Position numbers and translations under genes: made by a program
Source: Xanthomonas melonis
Lineage (GTDB): Bacteria; Pseudomonadota; Gammaproteobacteria; Xanthomonadales; Xanthomonadaceae
Assembly: GCF_020783655.1 (NCBI RefSeq)
Contig: NZ_JAJGQH010000017.1
Span: 62,001 to 126,000, forward strand
Length of the DNA stretch: 64,000 nucleotides
Reading direction: 5' to 3'
Notes under the pieces: generated by a model
Told to the model about the DNA's origin: nothing
The model's input: only the letters and a program-made list of their open reading frames with translations
Databases searched by the model: none
Shown here: positions 27,694-36,405 of the stretch, in pieces
Position numbering within the stretch: the first letter of the stretch is position 1
Layout: each line of letters starts with the position of its first letter

Positions 27694-30214
27694 GAAACAT
27701 CAAGAACTACTGAAGCTTTCATCATCCTTGGCTTCACTGCTGTGCCTATCAACAGCGCAGGCGCAGAACTACACCAAGACGGAGACATTATCCTACTATG
27801 ATGACACCTCCAAATGGGTACTCGGCCAAACATCGCGGGTAGTTGTCGATGGCATCACCACATCGGAAGTGGCCTACGGTGCGAATGCCCAGCCGGTGGC
27901 CACGCGAAACTTCGGAAAACTACAGCAGACATTGACCTATAACGGGGACGGCACGATCGCGACCGTTACCGATGGAAACGGCAATACGACCGTACTGTCT
28001 GGCTGGATGCGCGGCATTCCACAGTCGATTCGTCACGCTGACGGCAGTAGTGAATCAGCAATCGTCAATGACAATGGATGGCTCACTTCCGTCACCGACG
28101 AGAACGGATACTCCACATCGTATGGTTACGATGCGATGGGAAGGATTTCGAGCATTTCATATCCGCAAGGCGATAGCACTGCCTGGAATTCCACTGCACA
28201 GGCATTCGAACTTGTAATGGTGCCGGAGTACGGTATAGGGGCCGGACACTGGCGGCAGACAATCGCGACCGGAAACTATCGCAAGCTCACATATTTCGAT
28301 GCGCTTTGGCGTCCCCTACTCACGCGTGAGTTTGATGCGGCCAACGAAGCCGCTACACAACGGTTCCAGAGATTCACATACGACCACGAAGGTCGTGTGA
28401 CCTTTGCTTCCTATCCTGGCAGTAGCGATGCGCTGACGACAGGAACCTGGACGGAGTATGACGCTCTAGGCCGGACGATATCTGTTGGCCAAGACACGGA
28501 GCTGGATACGAAGGCACTATTGACGTTTACCGAGTATTTGCCAGGTAATAAGACACGGGTGAGAAGTCCCAACGAGCAAGCCACTGTGACTGGCTATCAA
28601 GTCTTCGATCAACCGGCGTACGACAAGCCCGTCTTGATCCAACATCCAGAAGGCGCCGTCACCGAGATCTCGCGCGACGTCTTCGGCAAGCCCACTGCAA
28701 TCACACGGCACAGCAATGATTGGAGTCAGGTACTTACCCGGACATACGCGTACAACAGCAATCAGGAACTGTGCCGCACAGTTGAGCCAGAAACAGGCGC
28801 CACGCTGACTGGATACGATGGCGCGGGCAATATCAGATGGTCAGCCGCAGGCTTGCCGATGGATATCGGCTGCGATGCGAGCGGCACATCCGCGACCATA
28901 GCTGCTCGCAGAGTCGATCGCGGTTACGACGCACGGAACCGCGTCGTGTCCATGAGTTTTCCAGATAGCAACGGCAACCAGCGCTTCAGCTACTGGCCGG
29001 ATGGCCTGACCAAACAGATCACGACCCAGAATAATGGTGTCGCGACCTACAACAGCTATGCCTACAACAAGCGACGTCTTCTTACCGGAGAAAGCCAGGG
29101 CCAGGCGGACGGCGAAACTTGGGCAATGAGTTCGATCTACGATGCAAACGCAAGTCTGGCGGCGCATCGCTACCCGACAGGCCAGACAATTGACTACGCG
29201 CCCAACGCTCTAGGCCAGCCGACTCGCGCTGGAGCTTATGCCAGTACGGTCAGCTACTACCCCAATGGCGCAATTCGCCAGTTCACATACGGCAACGGCA
29301 TTTTGCACACGATGACCCAGAATCGTCGCCAACTTCCCGCCACAAGCCAGGACACCCATAGTGGGATCGCAGTTCTGAGTGATAGCTACACCTACGACAA
29401 GAATGGCAACGTAAAGGCAATCGCCGACAATGCTTCATGGCGTAATGGGCGTGGAAATCGCAGCATGGAGTACGACGGGCTGGACCGTTTGAAGTCGGCA
29501 TCTTCTCCGATGTTCGGTAATGCAGTCTATGCATACGATGCGCTGGATAATTTGACGAAGGTGGCTGTCTCGGGACGCGATCATTGGTATTGCTACGACC
29601 CGTACTGGCATTTGACGAATATCAAGACCGGGGGCAGCTGCAGTGGGGGCACCGTCATTGGCCTTGCATACGATCTGCAGGGAAACCTTGTCAACAAGAA
29701 TGGTCAGACATACGCATTCGACTTCGGTAACCGACTACGTTCTGCAACCAACAAGGAAACGTATCGGTACGATGGTAACGGCAGACGGACGCTGGCAACC
29801 CAGTCAGGGGGGGGCGTCGCCTCCATGTACGACCAAGGTGGTGTTCTACGCTTTCAAAAGAACCAGCGCAGCTCAAAAACCATCGAGTACGTGGTGCTTG
29901 GTGGTAGCAATATCGCTGAAGTGGAATGGCCGCTCGGCTACTTGCCTGCCATGAAGGACACTTTGACGTGGGGGGCAAATCCCGGAGCCGTGCGTTACAT
30001 AGTTGAAGAGAGTATCGACCGCCTAACATGGACATCGGTCTACGAGGGCGATCAAACGGGTTGGACATCCTTATCCCGTCCTTCGGGAACCTACTCATAT
30101 CGCGTGCTTGGCTGTACGCAGAACGGTGTTTGTAGCGAGGTCTTTGGGGTTTCCCACGTCAAGCGGTCCGCAATGAATATCGTGCCGCTGCTTTATCAGC
30201 TTTTACTCAACTGA
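27686..30214 (+). CDS. RHS/YD-repeat protein, middle piece with FN3-like tail
   Basis: 842-aa secreted YD-repeat protein. A signal peptide (LSSSLASLLCLSTAQA) leads directly into YTKTETLSYYDDTSKWVLGQ, a segment usually internal to long RHS/wall-associated proteins. About 15 YD-type repeats follow (for example YGYDAMGRISSISYP, MEYDGLDRLKSASSP, YAYDALDNLTKVAVS). The C-terminal ~70 residues resemble a fibronectin-III module (VRYIVEESIDRLTWTSVY ... YSYRVLGC). The RHS core and toxin tip are absent; they are encoded separately at 31039. ATG 27686 has ACGAGGAAAAG upstream. Same strand and likely transcript as 27167 and 27487. Confidence 0.85.
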   Translation: MSKKHQELLKLSSSLASLLCLSTAQAQNYTKTETLSYYDDTSKWVLGQTSRVVVDGITTSEVAYGANAQPVATRNFGKLQQTLTYNGDGTIATVTDGNGNTTVLSGWMRGIPQSIRHADGSSESAIVNDNGWLTSVTDENGYSTSYGYDAMGRISSISYPQGDSTAWNSTAQAFELVMVPEYGIGAGHWRQTIATGNYRKLTYFDALWRPLLTREFDAANEAATQRFQRFTYDHEGRVTFASYPGSSDALTTGTWTEYDALGRTISVGQDTELDTKALLTFTEYLPGNKTRVRSPNEQATVTGYQVFDQPAYDKPVLIQHPEGAVTEISRDVFGKPTAITRHSNDWSQVLTRTYAYNSNQELCRTVEPETGATLTGYDGAGNIRWSAAGLPMDIGCDASGTSATIAARRVDRGYDARNRVVSMSFPDSNGNQRFSYWPDGLTKQITTQNNGVATYNSYAYNKRRLLTGESQGQADGETWAMSSIYDANASLAAHRYPTGQTIDYAPNALGQPTRAGAYASTVSYYPNGAIRQFTYGNGILHTMTQNRRQLPATSQDTHSGIAVLSDSYTYDKNGNVKAIADNASWRNGRGNRSMEYDGLDRLKSASSPMFGNAVYAYDALDNLTKVAVSGRDHWYCYDPYWHLTNIKTGGSCSGGTVIGLAYDLQGNLVNKNGQTYAFDFGNRLRSATNKETYRYDGNGRRTLATQSGGGVASMYDQGGVLRFQKNQRSSKTIEYVVLGGSNIAEVEWPLGYLPAMKDTLTWGANPGAVRYIVEESIDRLTWTSVYEGDQTGWTSLSRPSGTYSYRVLGCTQNGVCSEVFGVSHVKRSAMNIVPLLYQLLLN

Positions 30215-30259
30215 TTTTACATGGTAATTCAAATATTCAATATGGCCGTCGGAGCTAGT

Positions 30260-30619
30260 ATGCGTAAACTAAACAAGGGAATCAGGACTGCGCTCTTGCT
30301 GAGCTGCGTAGGATTGTCGCTCCTGGGCAACGAAGCAAGCGCCGCACCCTACGTCATAACAGGACAACTCATCACTCGTATGAGTACCGGCTGGGGCGCT
30401 GAAGGCCTGTACATTGAGACTTCTGGTGCCCCGCAAGCTGGATCAGCGTGCGGGGCAAACAACAACTTTCTCATCGAGGCAGGTGGCGGAATGAATAAAG
30501 AGATGACGTCCTTGCTGATGATTGCCATGCAGAATGATTTTCCCGTTGATATGTATGTAGACGGATGCGTGAATGGTGCAATCAAATTGAAGGCTATTTA
30601 TGTCAACAAGAGGCGTTAA
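30260..30619 (+). CDS. small secreted protein, family member 3 of 5
   Basis: 119-aa protein with a signal peptide (IRTALLLSCVGLSLLGNEASA). The mature part shares with the minus-strand gene at 35756 the pattern TGW-aEglYi, a Cys-Gly rich ACGANNNFLI, a helix MNKEMTSLLMIAM and VDMYVDGC. GGAG lies 5 bp before ATG 30260. It begins 45 bp after the RHS middle piece, so co-transcription is likely. Function unknown. Confidence 0.72.
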   Translation: MRKLNKGIRTALLLSCVGLSLLGNEASAAPYVITGQLITRMSTGWGAEGLYIETSGAPQAGSACGANNNFLIEAGGGMNKEMTSLLMIAMQNDFPVDMYVDGCVNGAIKLKAIYVNKRR

Positions 30620-31038
30620 TGCAGAGCCTTTCCGCTTGGACTACTACTTAATAAAAATATCATATTTATCCTGCAGCTCCATGCAATTTTGGCAATGAGT
30701 TGGTTTGAGATGTGGCGGGAACTCGAATCCGGGCGTAAGAGCAGGAGCAATACGGTAGTATGGTTTGGATCCGTTGCACAGAAGCCTCAAAGTGCACCAA
30801 CAAGTTCTTCAGATGGGTCCAGCCCGGGGAGCAAGGCGTTGGTGCCAATGTTACTAATAGCGCTAGTCGATAAAGTGGAAGGATTGCCAGCAGTAGGCTG
30901 CGGTATTTTTGAGATCTTTCTTAAGTACGTCATTGAATTCTAAAGATTTAACACCGATGGCGTTCAAGTTTTTGCTTATGCCCTTACCACACGAAGAGAT
31001 CAGGGTCTGATCTGCTGTTTTTCTAATGGACAACGATA
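30620..31038. other. 419-bp AT-rich gap before the RHS core gene
   Basis: No convincing gene. An 84-codon plus-strand frame (30689-30943) lacks a ribosome-binding site and recognisable content and was not annotated. Likely holds the promoter of the RHS core/peptidase gene. Confidence 0.4.
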
Positions 31039-31947
31039 ATGATTGAAGAAACAGAATTTCCGTTTCGGCGGCTGTTTGCGCTGATACTGGGATTTTTCTT
31101 GGTCGCGTCTTCCTCAGCTGCCTCGGCGCAGGTCGTTCGTTACGTGCATACGGACGGCTTGGGCTCAGTCTCCGCGATAACGGATGCAAATCGTAATACG
31201 ACTGAGCGTCGTGAGTACGAGCCATATGGGACAAGTCTTAGCGCATCCGTAGATGGTGTCGGCTATGCAGGACATGTTATGGATGCTGCTACCACACTTA
31301 CTTACATGCAGCAGCGATACTACGACCCCAAAATTGGAATATTCCTCAGCATTGATCCGGTGACGGCATACGAGAATTCAGTTAGCCAATTCCATCGGTA
31401 CAGGTATTCAAACAATAATCCTTATACGTTCACTGATCCAGACGGTAGGCAAGCAGTACCTGATCGGCCGCTGGTTTTCTATCAGATCACAACACGTACG
31501 GCTACTGATAGCGGGGCGGTGAATGTCGCGAGAACAAATGTTTCGAATTACGGAATCGCTCACGGCACACGAACAGAATCTCGTGGCACGTTGACGTTAC
31601 TACCCCAGCGGTCTCTAGGTGGCACGCCGGCCAATCCGGGGACAGCCGTGACAACCCGATTGCTTAATTTCAGCGACAAGTCTGGACAGAATATTGAAGT
31701 GACCAGCGGTCAAAGAACCGTGGAGCAAAACCGGGCGGTGGGCGGTGCGAGCCGTAGTCAGCATCTGCAGGACAACGCTGCGGATATTCGAATTAGTGGG
31801 AACACACCTAAGCAGACCGCCGATGCAGCTCACAGTTCTGGCGAGTTCAATCGTGTCAATCAGTACACCGATGGCCGCGGCGTACATGTAGACCTTAGGC
31901 AGGACGGTACGCAGGGACGATTCACCGACTGGAAACCCCAAAAATGA
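31039..31947 (+). CDS. secreted RHS core fragment fused to an M15-family peptidase toxin
   Basis: 302-aa protein with its own signal peptide (LFALILGFFLVASSSAASA, cleavage ~30). Residues 34-136 are the C-terminal half of an RHS core: YVHTDGLGSVSAITDA, GYAGHVMD, QQRYYDPKIGIFLSIDPV and NNPYTFTDPDG. Residues ~200-290 match the M15 D-Ala-D-Ala carboxypeptidase/endolysin fold: VTSGQRT (221-227), then SQHLQDNAADI with His242 and Asp249, and GVHVD with His283, the expected zinc ligands. The predicted target is the peptide stem of peptidoglycan. The next gene overlaps it by 4 bp (ATGA), the usual layout for toxin and immunity. Confidence 0.85.
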   Translation: MIEETEFPFRRLFALILGFFLVASSSAASAQVVRYVHTDGLGSVSAITDANRNTTERREYEPYGTSLSASVDGVGYAGHVMDAATTLTYMQQRYYDPKIGIFLSIDPVTAYENSVSQFHRYRYSNNNPYTFTDPDGRQAVPDRPLVFYQITTRTATDSGAVNVARTNVSNYGIAHGTRTESRGTLTLLPQRSLGGTPANPGTAVTTRLLNFSDKSGQNIEVTSGQRTVEQNRAVGGASRSQHLQDNAADIRISGNTPKQTADAAHSSGEFNRVNQYTDGRGVHVDLRQDGTQGRFTDWKPQK

Positions 31948-32531
31948 AAATCGTTGTCTATACCGCTTGGTTCCTGATGCTCTTGGCACGCAGTCCCTCT
32001 CCCTTTGGCGTGCCGGCAGACGAGGTGCACTCATCTCAGAAAGGTGTAGGACCAGCGGTATTGGGTCTTGACACCATTCATGGCTCCATTGCGGATCTAC
32101 GTGTGAGTATGACCAGAGAGCAACTTGTTGCGACGGGACATCCCATTATCGAACGCTCAGTAATGCAGGAAGGGGACGAATACATAGTCATCGAAGTTTT
32201 GCTACACAAAGACCTAGTTATCGAATGCTGGTTTGATGGAGGCGGGATAGAGAGGCTGCGAACTACTGCCAAAGGCATTAGCGACGAAAGAGGAATCAGT
32301 GTCGGTTCAACCCTAGCTATGTTGAAGACTTCGTACCCAGGTGGCCGTTTGATTACAGGTAACGAAGACGGGCGACGTTATGCCAATTTTATCAACAACT
32401 CCAGGGTGGTTTTCGAGATGGAGCTGGGTGCACTTCCGCAGGCATGTTTCAGTGAAGAGCATCTCGAGTGCGAGGCGCCGCCGGAACTACGTGTACGCGG
32501 CATTACTGTACATGCCGGCCCTGCTGGTTGA
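31944..32531 (+). CDS. candidate periplasmic immunity protein for the M15 peptidase
   Basis: 195-aa protein, start ATG overlapping the stop of the RHS-M15 gene. The N-terminus (IVVYTAWFLMLLARS) looks like a short signal or membrane segment; no lipobox Cys is visible. The mature part has repeated motifs of the type 'hydrophobic-VSMTREQL' and 'ISVGSTLAMLKTSYPGGRL', suggesting two similar beta-alpha units. No named family is recognised. Overlap with a predicted cell-wall-cutting toxin and probable export make immunity the best guess; that is inference. Confidence 0.65.
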   Translation: MKIVVYTAWFLMLLARSPSPFGVPADEVHSSQKGVGPAVLGLDTIHGSIADLRVSMTREQLVATGHPIIERSVMQEGDEYIVIEVLLHKDLVIECWFDGGGIERLRTTAKGISDERGISVGSTLAMLKTSYPGGRLITGNEDGRRYANFINNSRVVFEMELGALPQACFSEEHLECEAPPELRVRGITVHAGPAG

Positions 32532-32630
32532 TGATAAAACTGTCCACGGATTGTAATTAGGTCGATTTAGCTTTGTGGTTATATTTTCACTTTTGATTCT
32601 GATTAAGTTCGTCAAGTTATAGGGAGTTGT

Positions 32631-34559
32631 ATGAAGTCCGTCCGATTTATTCTTGCTGGCGCAATTATTATTCATCCTTGGGCGTCCTATGCGCAGCAGA
32701 CCCCATGGGACGACTACTCAAAGCACATTAAAAAGTCTTCCTCGCCAGCTCGGTGGGGCGATAGTCAATTCGGTGATGCTGTTGATTTGTACACTGGAAG
32801 GCTTTCGTTTCGTCAAGTGGATCTCTCAATAGAGGGTAACTCGCCTTTACCCATGTTGGTGGCCCGCAAGTTATCTGTAAAGGACCCGGTAGTATCCGCT
32901 GCATGGTCAAACGTAGAATTTCCTGTCAATGATGAGCCTTTTGCCGATTGGGCGCTTGATATCCCTAATATTAGCGGTGTGTTTGCGCAGAAGCTCATGG
33001 GACCCATGCTTGGGCCTCAAGGATTAGTTCTTAACCCTGGTCAGCTTCATAACTGGAGCAATCAGCGCTGCTCCGGACTGCGAGTGCCGCCTTGGATTGG
33101 CGAGTTCGCTCCGATGGATTATTGGTATGGTTTACAGGCTGAGATGCCCAATGGAGGGGAGATGCTGGCGCCCACGTCTGGGCTGCCTGCTCCAACAAAT
33201 GGCGGCGCTTACCGATGGGTTACCAATGCCCGTACTTGGTTTTCCTGCTTACCATCGATCCGAAACGCAAGTGGTGAAGGGTTTCTAGCAATAGCGCCTG
33301 ACGGCACAAAATATTGGTTTGATTGGATGGCGCAGTTTCACGAGCCTACAATTCGTAAGTCTTTTGCTTACTCCATAAGTACACCCAGTGTCGGTTTTTC
33401 AGACGTCTATGAACAAGAGATGCATCGCAGACGCTACGCTCTCTATGTGTCGAAAGTAGAAGATAAAAATGGCAACTGGGTTTCATATCGATATAGCAAC
33501 GCGTATGACCAGCCAGTTCGTCTAGATGCTATGGAAAGTAGTGATGGACGCTTTATTACACTGTCTTACAATAACAGCGGAAAGATCATAGCCGCTTCAG
33601 CGAATGGAAAGACCTGGGTGTACACATATTCCTCGGATGGCCAAGCACTGTCGAGAGTTACGTTGCCTGATGGAAGTGCTTGGTCATACGATTTTAACGG
33701 CTATCTCAAAGCCTTTAACGTCAGTGAAATGGATCCATCAAGTTGCAACTATCCCGGTTCGATTAGCGGGGGGGATGATACTATCTTCCGGGGACGAACC
33801 GTGTACGTAAGACATCCCTCGGGTGCACTAGGAGAGTTTGAAGTTCGTCCTTTGCTGCGCGGGAGATCGAATGTCCCGCAGCAGTGCATCCCCAGCCCAA
33901 GTAACGACGGTCCCGAGTTGGGAGTTGCTTCTGATTATGTTCGATTTTATTGGACAAACAGCTTGACACGAAAAAAAATCAGTGGCCCGGGGATGGCTGA
34001 CACTCAGTGGACATACCGTTACAGCGGGGTACAAAATACCTCGGAAGTAGCTGGGCTTTGGGGTAAGTCTGCCAACTACGAGCCGCCCGGAAGCTGGGCT
34101 GTTCGGCCCTATACCTACAGTAGACTTGCCGACGAAGGGAAACCTTTGACAGACATAAGTACCTATATTCTTATTGAGCCAGTTTGCTTGGCCGACAGCT
34201 GTGCGGGTTCTGTGTCGACTGAAGTCGCCGGGCCAGGAGAATGGGCGCGTTATACCTTTGGAAATAGCTATCGCTACAATGAGCGAAAACTGCTGAAAAA
34301 GGAGGTTGGAGCAAGACCGGAGTCGATCTCGCGAGTGGAGAATTTCACTTATGAGTTGGCAAGATCGAGTCTTCCATACATACCGGTTATAGGGGCAACA
34401 CGCCAGTACCAGGGAGACGGCTTTGCAGAGGCGGCGCTTCGTCCCCTCAAGACAGAATCAATACGGCAAGATGGGGTCAACTACTCGCGTGAGATTCTAT
34501 CGTTCGATGCATTCGCAAGGCCGACAAGCGTGAGAAGGTCAAGTTCTACGGCTCCGTAG
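32631..34559 (+). CDS. RHS/wall-associated protein, N-terminal piece
   Basis: 642-aa secreted protein. Signal peptide (SVRFILAGAIIIHPWASYAQ), then the N-terminal domain typical of xanthomonad RHS proteins: WGDSQFGDAVDLYTGRLSF, PLPMLVARKLSVKD, and an internal beta-rich region with YD-like strands (ISLSYNNSGKI-type, WSYDFNGYLKAF). It ends ILSFDAFARPTSVRRSSS plus a few residues, a point at which full-length homologues normally continue into the segment that begins the middle piece at 27686. ATG 32631 has AGGGAG upstream. No frameshift or degraded continuation was seen in the following 300 bp. Confidence 0.8.
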   Translation: MKSVRFILAGAIIIHPWASYAQQTPWDDYSKHIKKSSSPARWGDSQFGDAVDLYTGRLSFRQVDLSIEGNSPLPMLVARKLSVKDPVVSAAWSNVEFPVNDEPFADWALDIPNISGVFAQKLMGPMLGPQGLVLNPGQLHNWSNQRCSGLRVPPWIGEFAPMDYWYGLQAEMPNGGEMLAPTSGLPAPTNGGAYRWVTNARTWFSCLPSIRNASGEGFLAIAPDGTKYWFDWMAQFHEPTIRKSFAYSISTPSVGFSDVYEQEMHRRRYALYVSKVEDKNGNWVSYRYSNAYDQPVRLDAMESSDGRFITLSYNNSGKIIAASANGKTWVYTYSSDGQALSRVTLPDGSAWSYDFNGYLKAFNVSEMDPSSCNYPGSISGGDDTIFRGRTVYVRHPSGALGEFEVRPLLRGRSNVPQQCIPSPSNDGPELGVASDYVRFYWTNSLTRKKISGPGMADTQWTYRYSGVQNTSEVAGLWGKSANYEPPGSWAVRPYTYSRLADEGKPLTDISTYILIEPVCLADSCAGSVSTEVAGPGEWARYTFGNSYRYNERKLLKKEVGARPESISRVENFTYELARSSLPYIPVIGATRQYQGDGFAEAALRPLKTESIRQDGVNYSREILSFDAFARPTSVRRSSSTAP

Positions 34560-34926
34560 GTGAATTGTCTGGGATGTCCTAAGCAGGGCCAGGCCCCCGC
34601 AGATCTATGAGTAATGAGGGTGGATCGATTTAGGTCCATCCTCAAAAGAACCGTCCCCTAGGAAGAGCTCTGCCTGCGTGGCGTCTAGCCATTGAGGTGG
34701 CAATGATAATTGTTCAGATTTGCAAAAATTTACTTGACGTACTTATGTTTGAGATGGCTAAGCAGACATGGTGTGCTGAAGATAGGATGGGCAGTCGAGA
34801 AAATTTGTAAAGCATGGGTCGCAAGGGAGTCATCTGTCGCAGTTACAAAACTATCTTTCGATTTTTCGCTACATTAGCGTTTTAAATAATATTGGCATCC
34901 AATTAATTTAAAGATATGGAGTTCTT
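34560..34926. other. 367-bp AT-rich gap after the RHS N-terminal piece
   Basis: No gene supported and no recognisable remnant of an RHS middle segment. The AT-rich stretch tttaaataatattgg near 34880 is probably part of the promoter for the following small gene. Confidence 0.4.
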
Positions 34927-35262
34927 ATGTCAGCAAGGGCGGCGGTACTGTCATTAATATTTCTAGTGTGCTTTCCACTTCACGCGGGAAATGGAAGCGG
35001 GAAGGTTACCCAGTTATTACCCCACACAGGTGATGTGGTCTTCTTTTCATTGAGTGGGGAACACGCAGCTCCTCCAACGTGCTCATCAACTGCCTGGTCG
35101 ATATCGCTAGCCACCAACTCGGGCAGAGCTATGTATGCGCTGCTACTAAGCGCACACACACAGGGTACTACAGTGCATGTGCAGGGAACTGGAGATTGCT
35201 CGGCTTGGCCAGATCGCGAGACCGTGCGTTACGTTTTAAGTGAAAGTTCCAGCTCGTCTTGA
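34927..35262 (+). CDS. small secreted protein, family member 4 of 5
   Basis: 111-aa protein, signal peptide MSARAAVLSLIFLVCFPLHA, then GSGKVTQLLPHTGDVVFFSL, a Cys (PPTCSS), the helix GRAMYALLLSAHTQGTTVHV and a second Cys (GDCSAW), ending in a serine run. GGAG lies 6 bp before the ATG. It most resembles member 2 (27167) in order of strands, helix and cysteines. Function unknown. Confidence 0.7.
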   Translation: MSARAAVLSLIFLVCFPLHAGNGSGKVTQLLPHTGDVVFFSLSGEHAAPPTCSSTAWSISLATNSGRAMYALLLSAHTQGTTVHVQGTGDCSAWPDRETVRYVLSESSSSS

Positions 35263-35755
35263 ACGGAATTTAGCCCTGGTTGGAAGTCTGCAGGCACATG
35301 AATCATCGAGGAAGAATAGTGCGCAAGAAGCAACTTCACCGAAGGTCGGGTTGTCGCGACGCTGAGTGGGCCAAAGTGGCTGCCAGGTCAAAGATCTGTA
35401 GCATGAGCCTGGCAACACATCCGAAATTCGATCATTTTTAACGTCCAATACAGGGGCGCATTCTCGTGGTTTGCACAACGGCTTTGGTTTGGCGTAGCAG
35501 CTGAATTTGCTCCTCAGGCATCGCTTATTCGCGTTAGATTTACCTGAAATAGAATTTAGTAATAATCGAGCCGGTTTCATATTCAAGCTTGAAGCGTCGA
35601 GCGGTCGCATCAAATCGAGTAACACTGCAGCGAGAATGAATTAACGCTCGCTGCGTTATGCGATTTCCATCAACCGCTACCCGCCAGTTCTTTGCGGCAC
35701 CGAACTTTATAGGTCGAGCACGTTGGGTCGGCCTGACGGAGACGAGCGCCGTCCG
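35263..35755. other. 493-bp gap between two convergent small secreted genes
   Basis: No gene supported. A 129-codon minus-strand frame (35236-35625) has no ribosome-binding site, signal peptide or recognisable motif and is probably spurious. Confidence 0.4.
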
Positions 35756-36082
35756 TCACCCAGATATAGTGATGGACTTGATTTGCATTGATGTGCTGTT
35801 ACATCCGTCAACGTATAAATCCACCGTATTTTTGTTCTGTACAGAGGTCAACAGCATAGACAGTATTTCTTTATACATCGGCGTGTTAGGCGTAATGAGA
35901 AAGCGATTGCCTCCGCCGCAATCGGCTCCGGCGGGGAGCGCGCCTTCAGTGATCACATAAACAGCTTCGCCTCCCCATCCAGTGGAGACACTTTTTATTT
36001 TCTGTCCGTTAACCGAAAAAGGTGAGGCAAGACCATAATTTGTTGCCAGGATCAAGGCGAGGAAGGTAAATTTTCGAACCAT
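35756..36082 (-). CDS. small secreted protein, family member 5 of 5
   Basis: 108-aa protein on the opposite strand from the rest of the island. Signal peptide VRKFTFLALILATNYGLA, then VNGQKIKSVSTGWGGEAVYV, CGGGNRFLI, the helix MYKEILSMLLTSVQNKNTVD and LYVDGC. It is the closest relative of member 3 (30260): STGWG, the Cys-Gly-Asn motif and YVDGC are shared. Its position marks the right end of the AT-rich island. Confidence 0.75.
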   Translation of the reverse strand: MVRKFTFLALILATNYGLASPFSVNGQKIKSVSTGWGGEAVYVITEGALPAGADCGGGNRFLITPNTPMYKEILSMLLTSVQNKNTVDLYVDGCNSTSMQIKSITISG

Positions 36083-36405
36083 TGGAGTCTCAAGGTTAAT
36101 TGGGTTGTACTAAGCGTTTTCTTATCTTGTGAATTTACTGAAGAGCTGAGTGGCGCACTTCTCGCCCCACTCTTCAACCTAGACGGTTGAATTCGGCACC
36201 ACGGTTGCCGCGTAGTACCGATGGGCCGCTCAACGTTACCGCTTCAGGTTGCCACAAGACCAAGGCGACTTCCAGGCGTATCTGTTAGTAAACTTCAAGG
36301 CACTTATGCAAGTTTTACAGCAGGGCCTTGGTGCGTGCATAGCCTCTTTATGCCCACCAGCCCTATCTTGGCATTCCCGCATCTCAGTGCGTCGAGCCAA
36401 TCACG
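36083..36405. other. 323-bp gap at the right border of the RHS island
   Basis: Nothing coding is supported. A short imperfect hairpin (gagtggcg ... cgccccactc, around 36148-36172) is the only structure noted. Base composition returns to GC-rich immediately after it. Confidence 0.4.

Noticed and set aside
30722-30745. tRNA T-arm-like string (gggaactcgaatccgg)
   Set aside because: No acceptor, D or anticodon arms could be found around it, so it is not a tRNA or an attachment site on this evidence.
30689-30943. 84-codon plus-strand ORF in the island
   Set aside because: No ribosome-binding site, signal peptide or motif; overlaps an equally featureless minus-strand frame.
35236-35625. 129-codon minus-strand ORF
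   Set aside because: No start signals or recognisable content; it overlaps the real gene at 34927-35262.
26433-36100. prophage or transposon
   Set aside because: AT-rich and probably acquired, but no integrase, transposase, terminal repeat or phage structural gene was seen.
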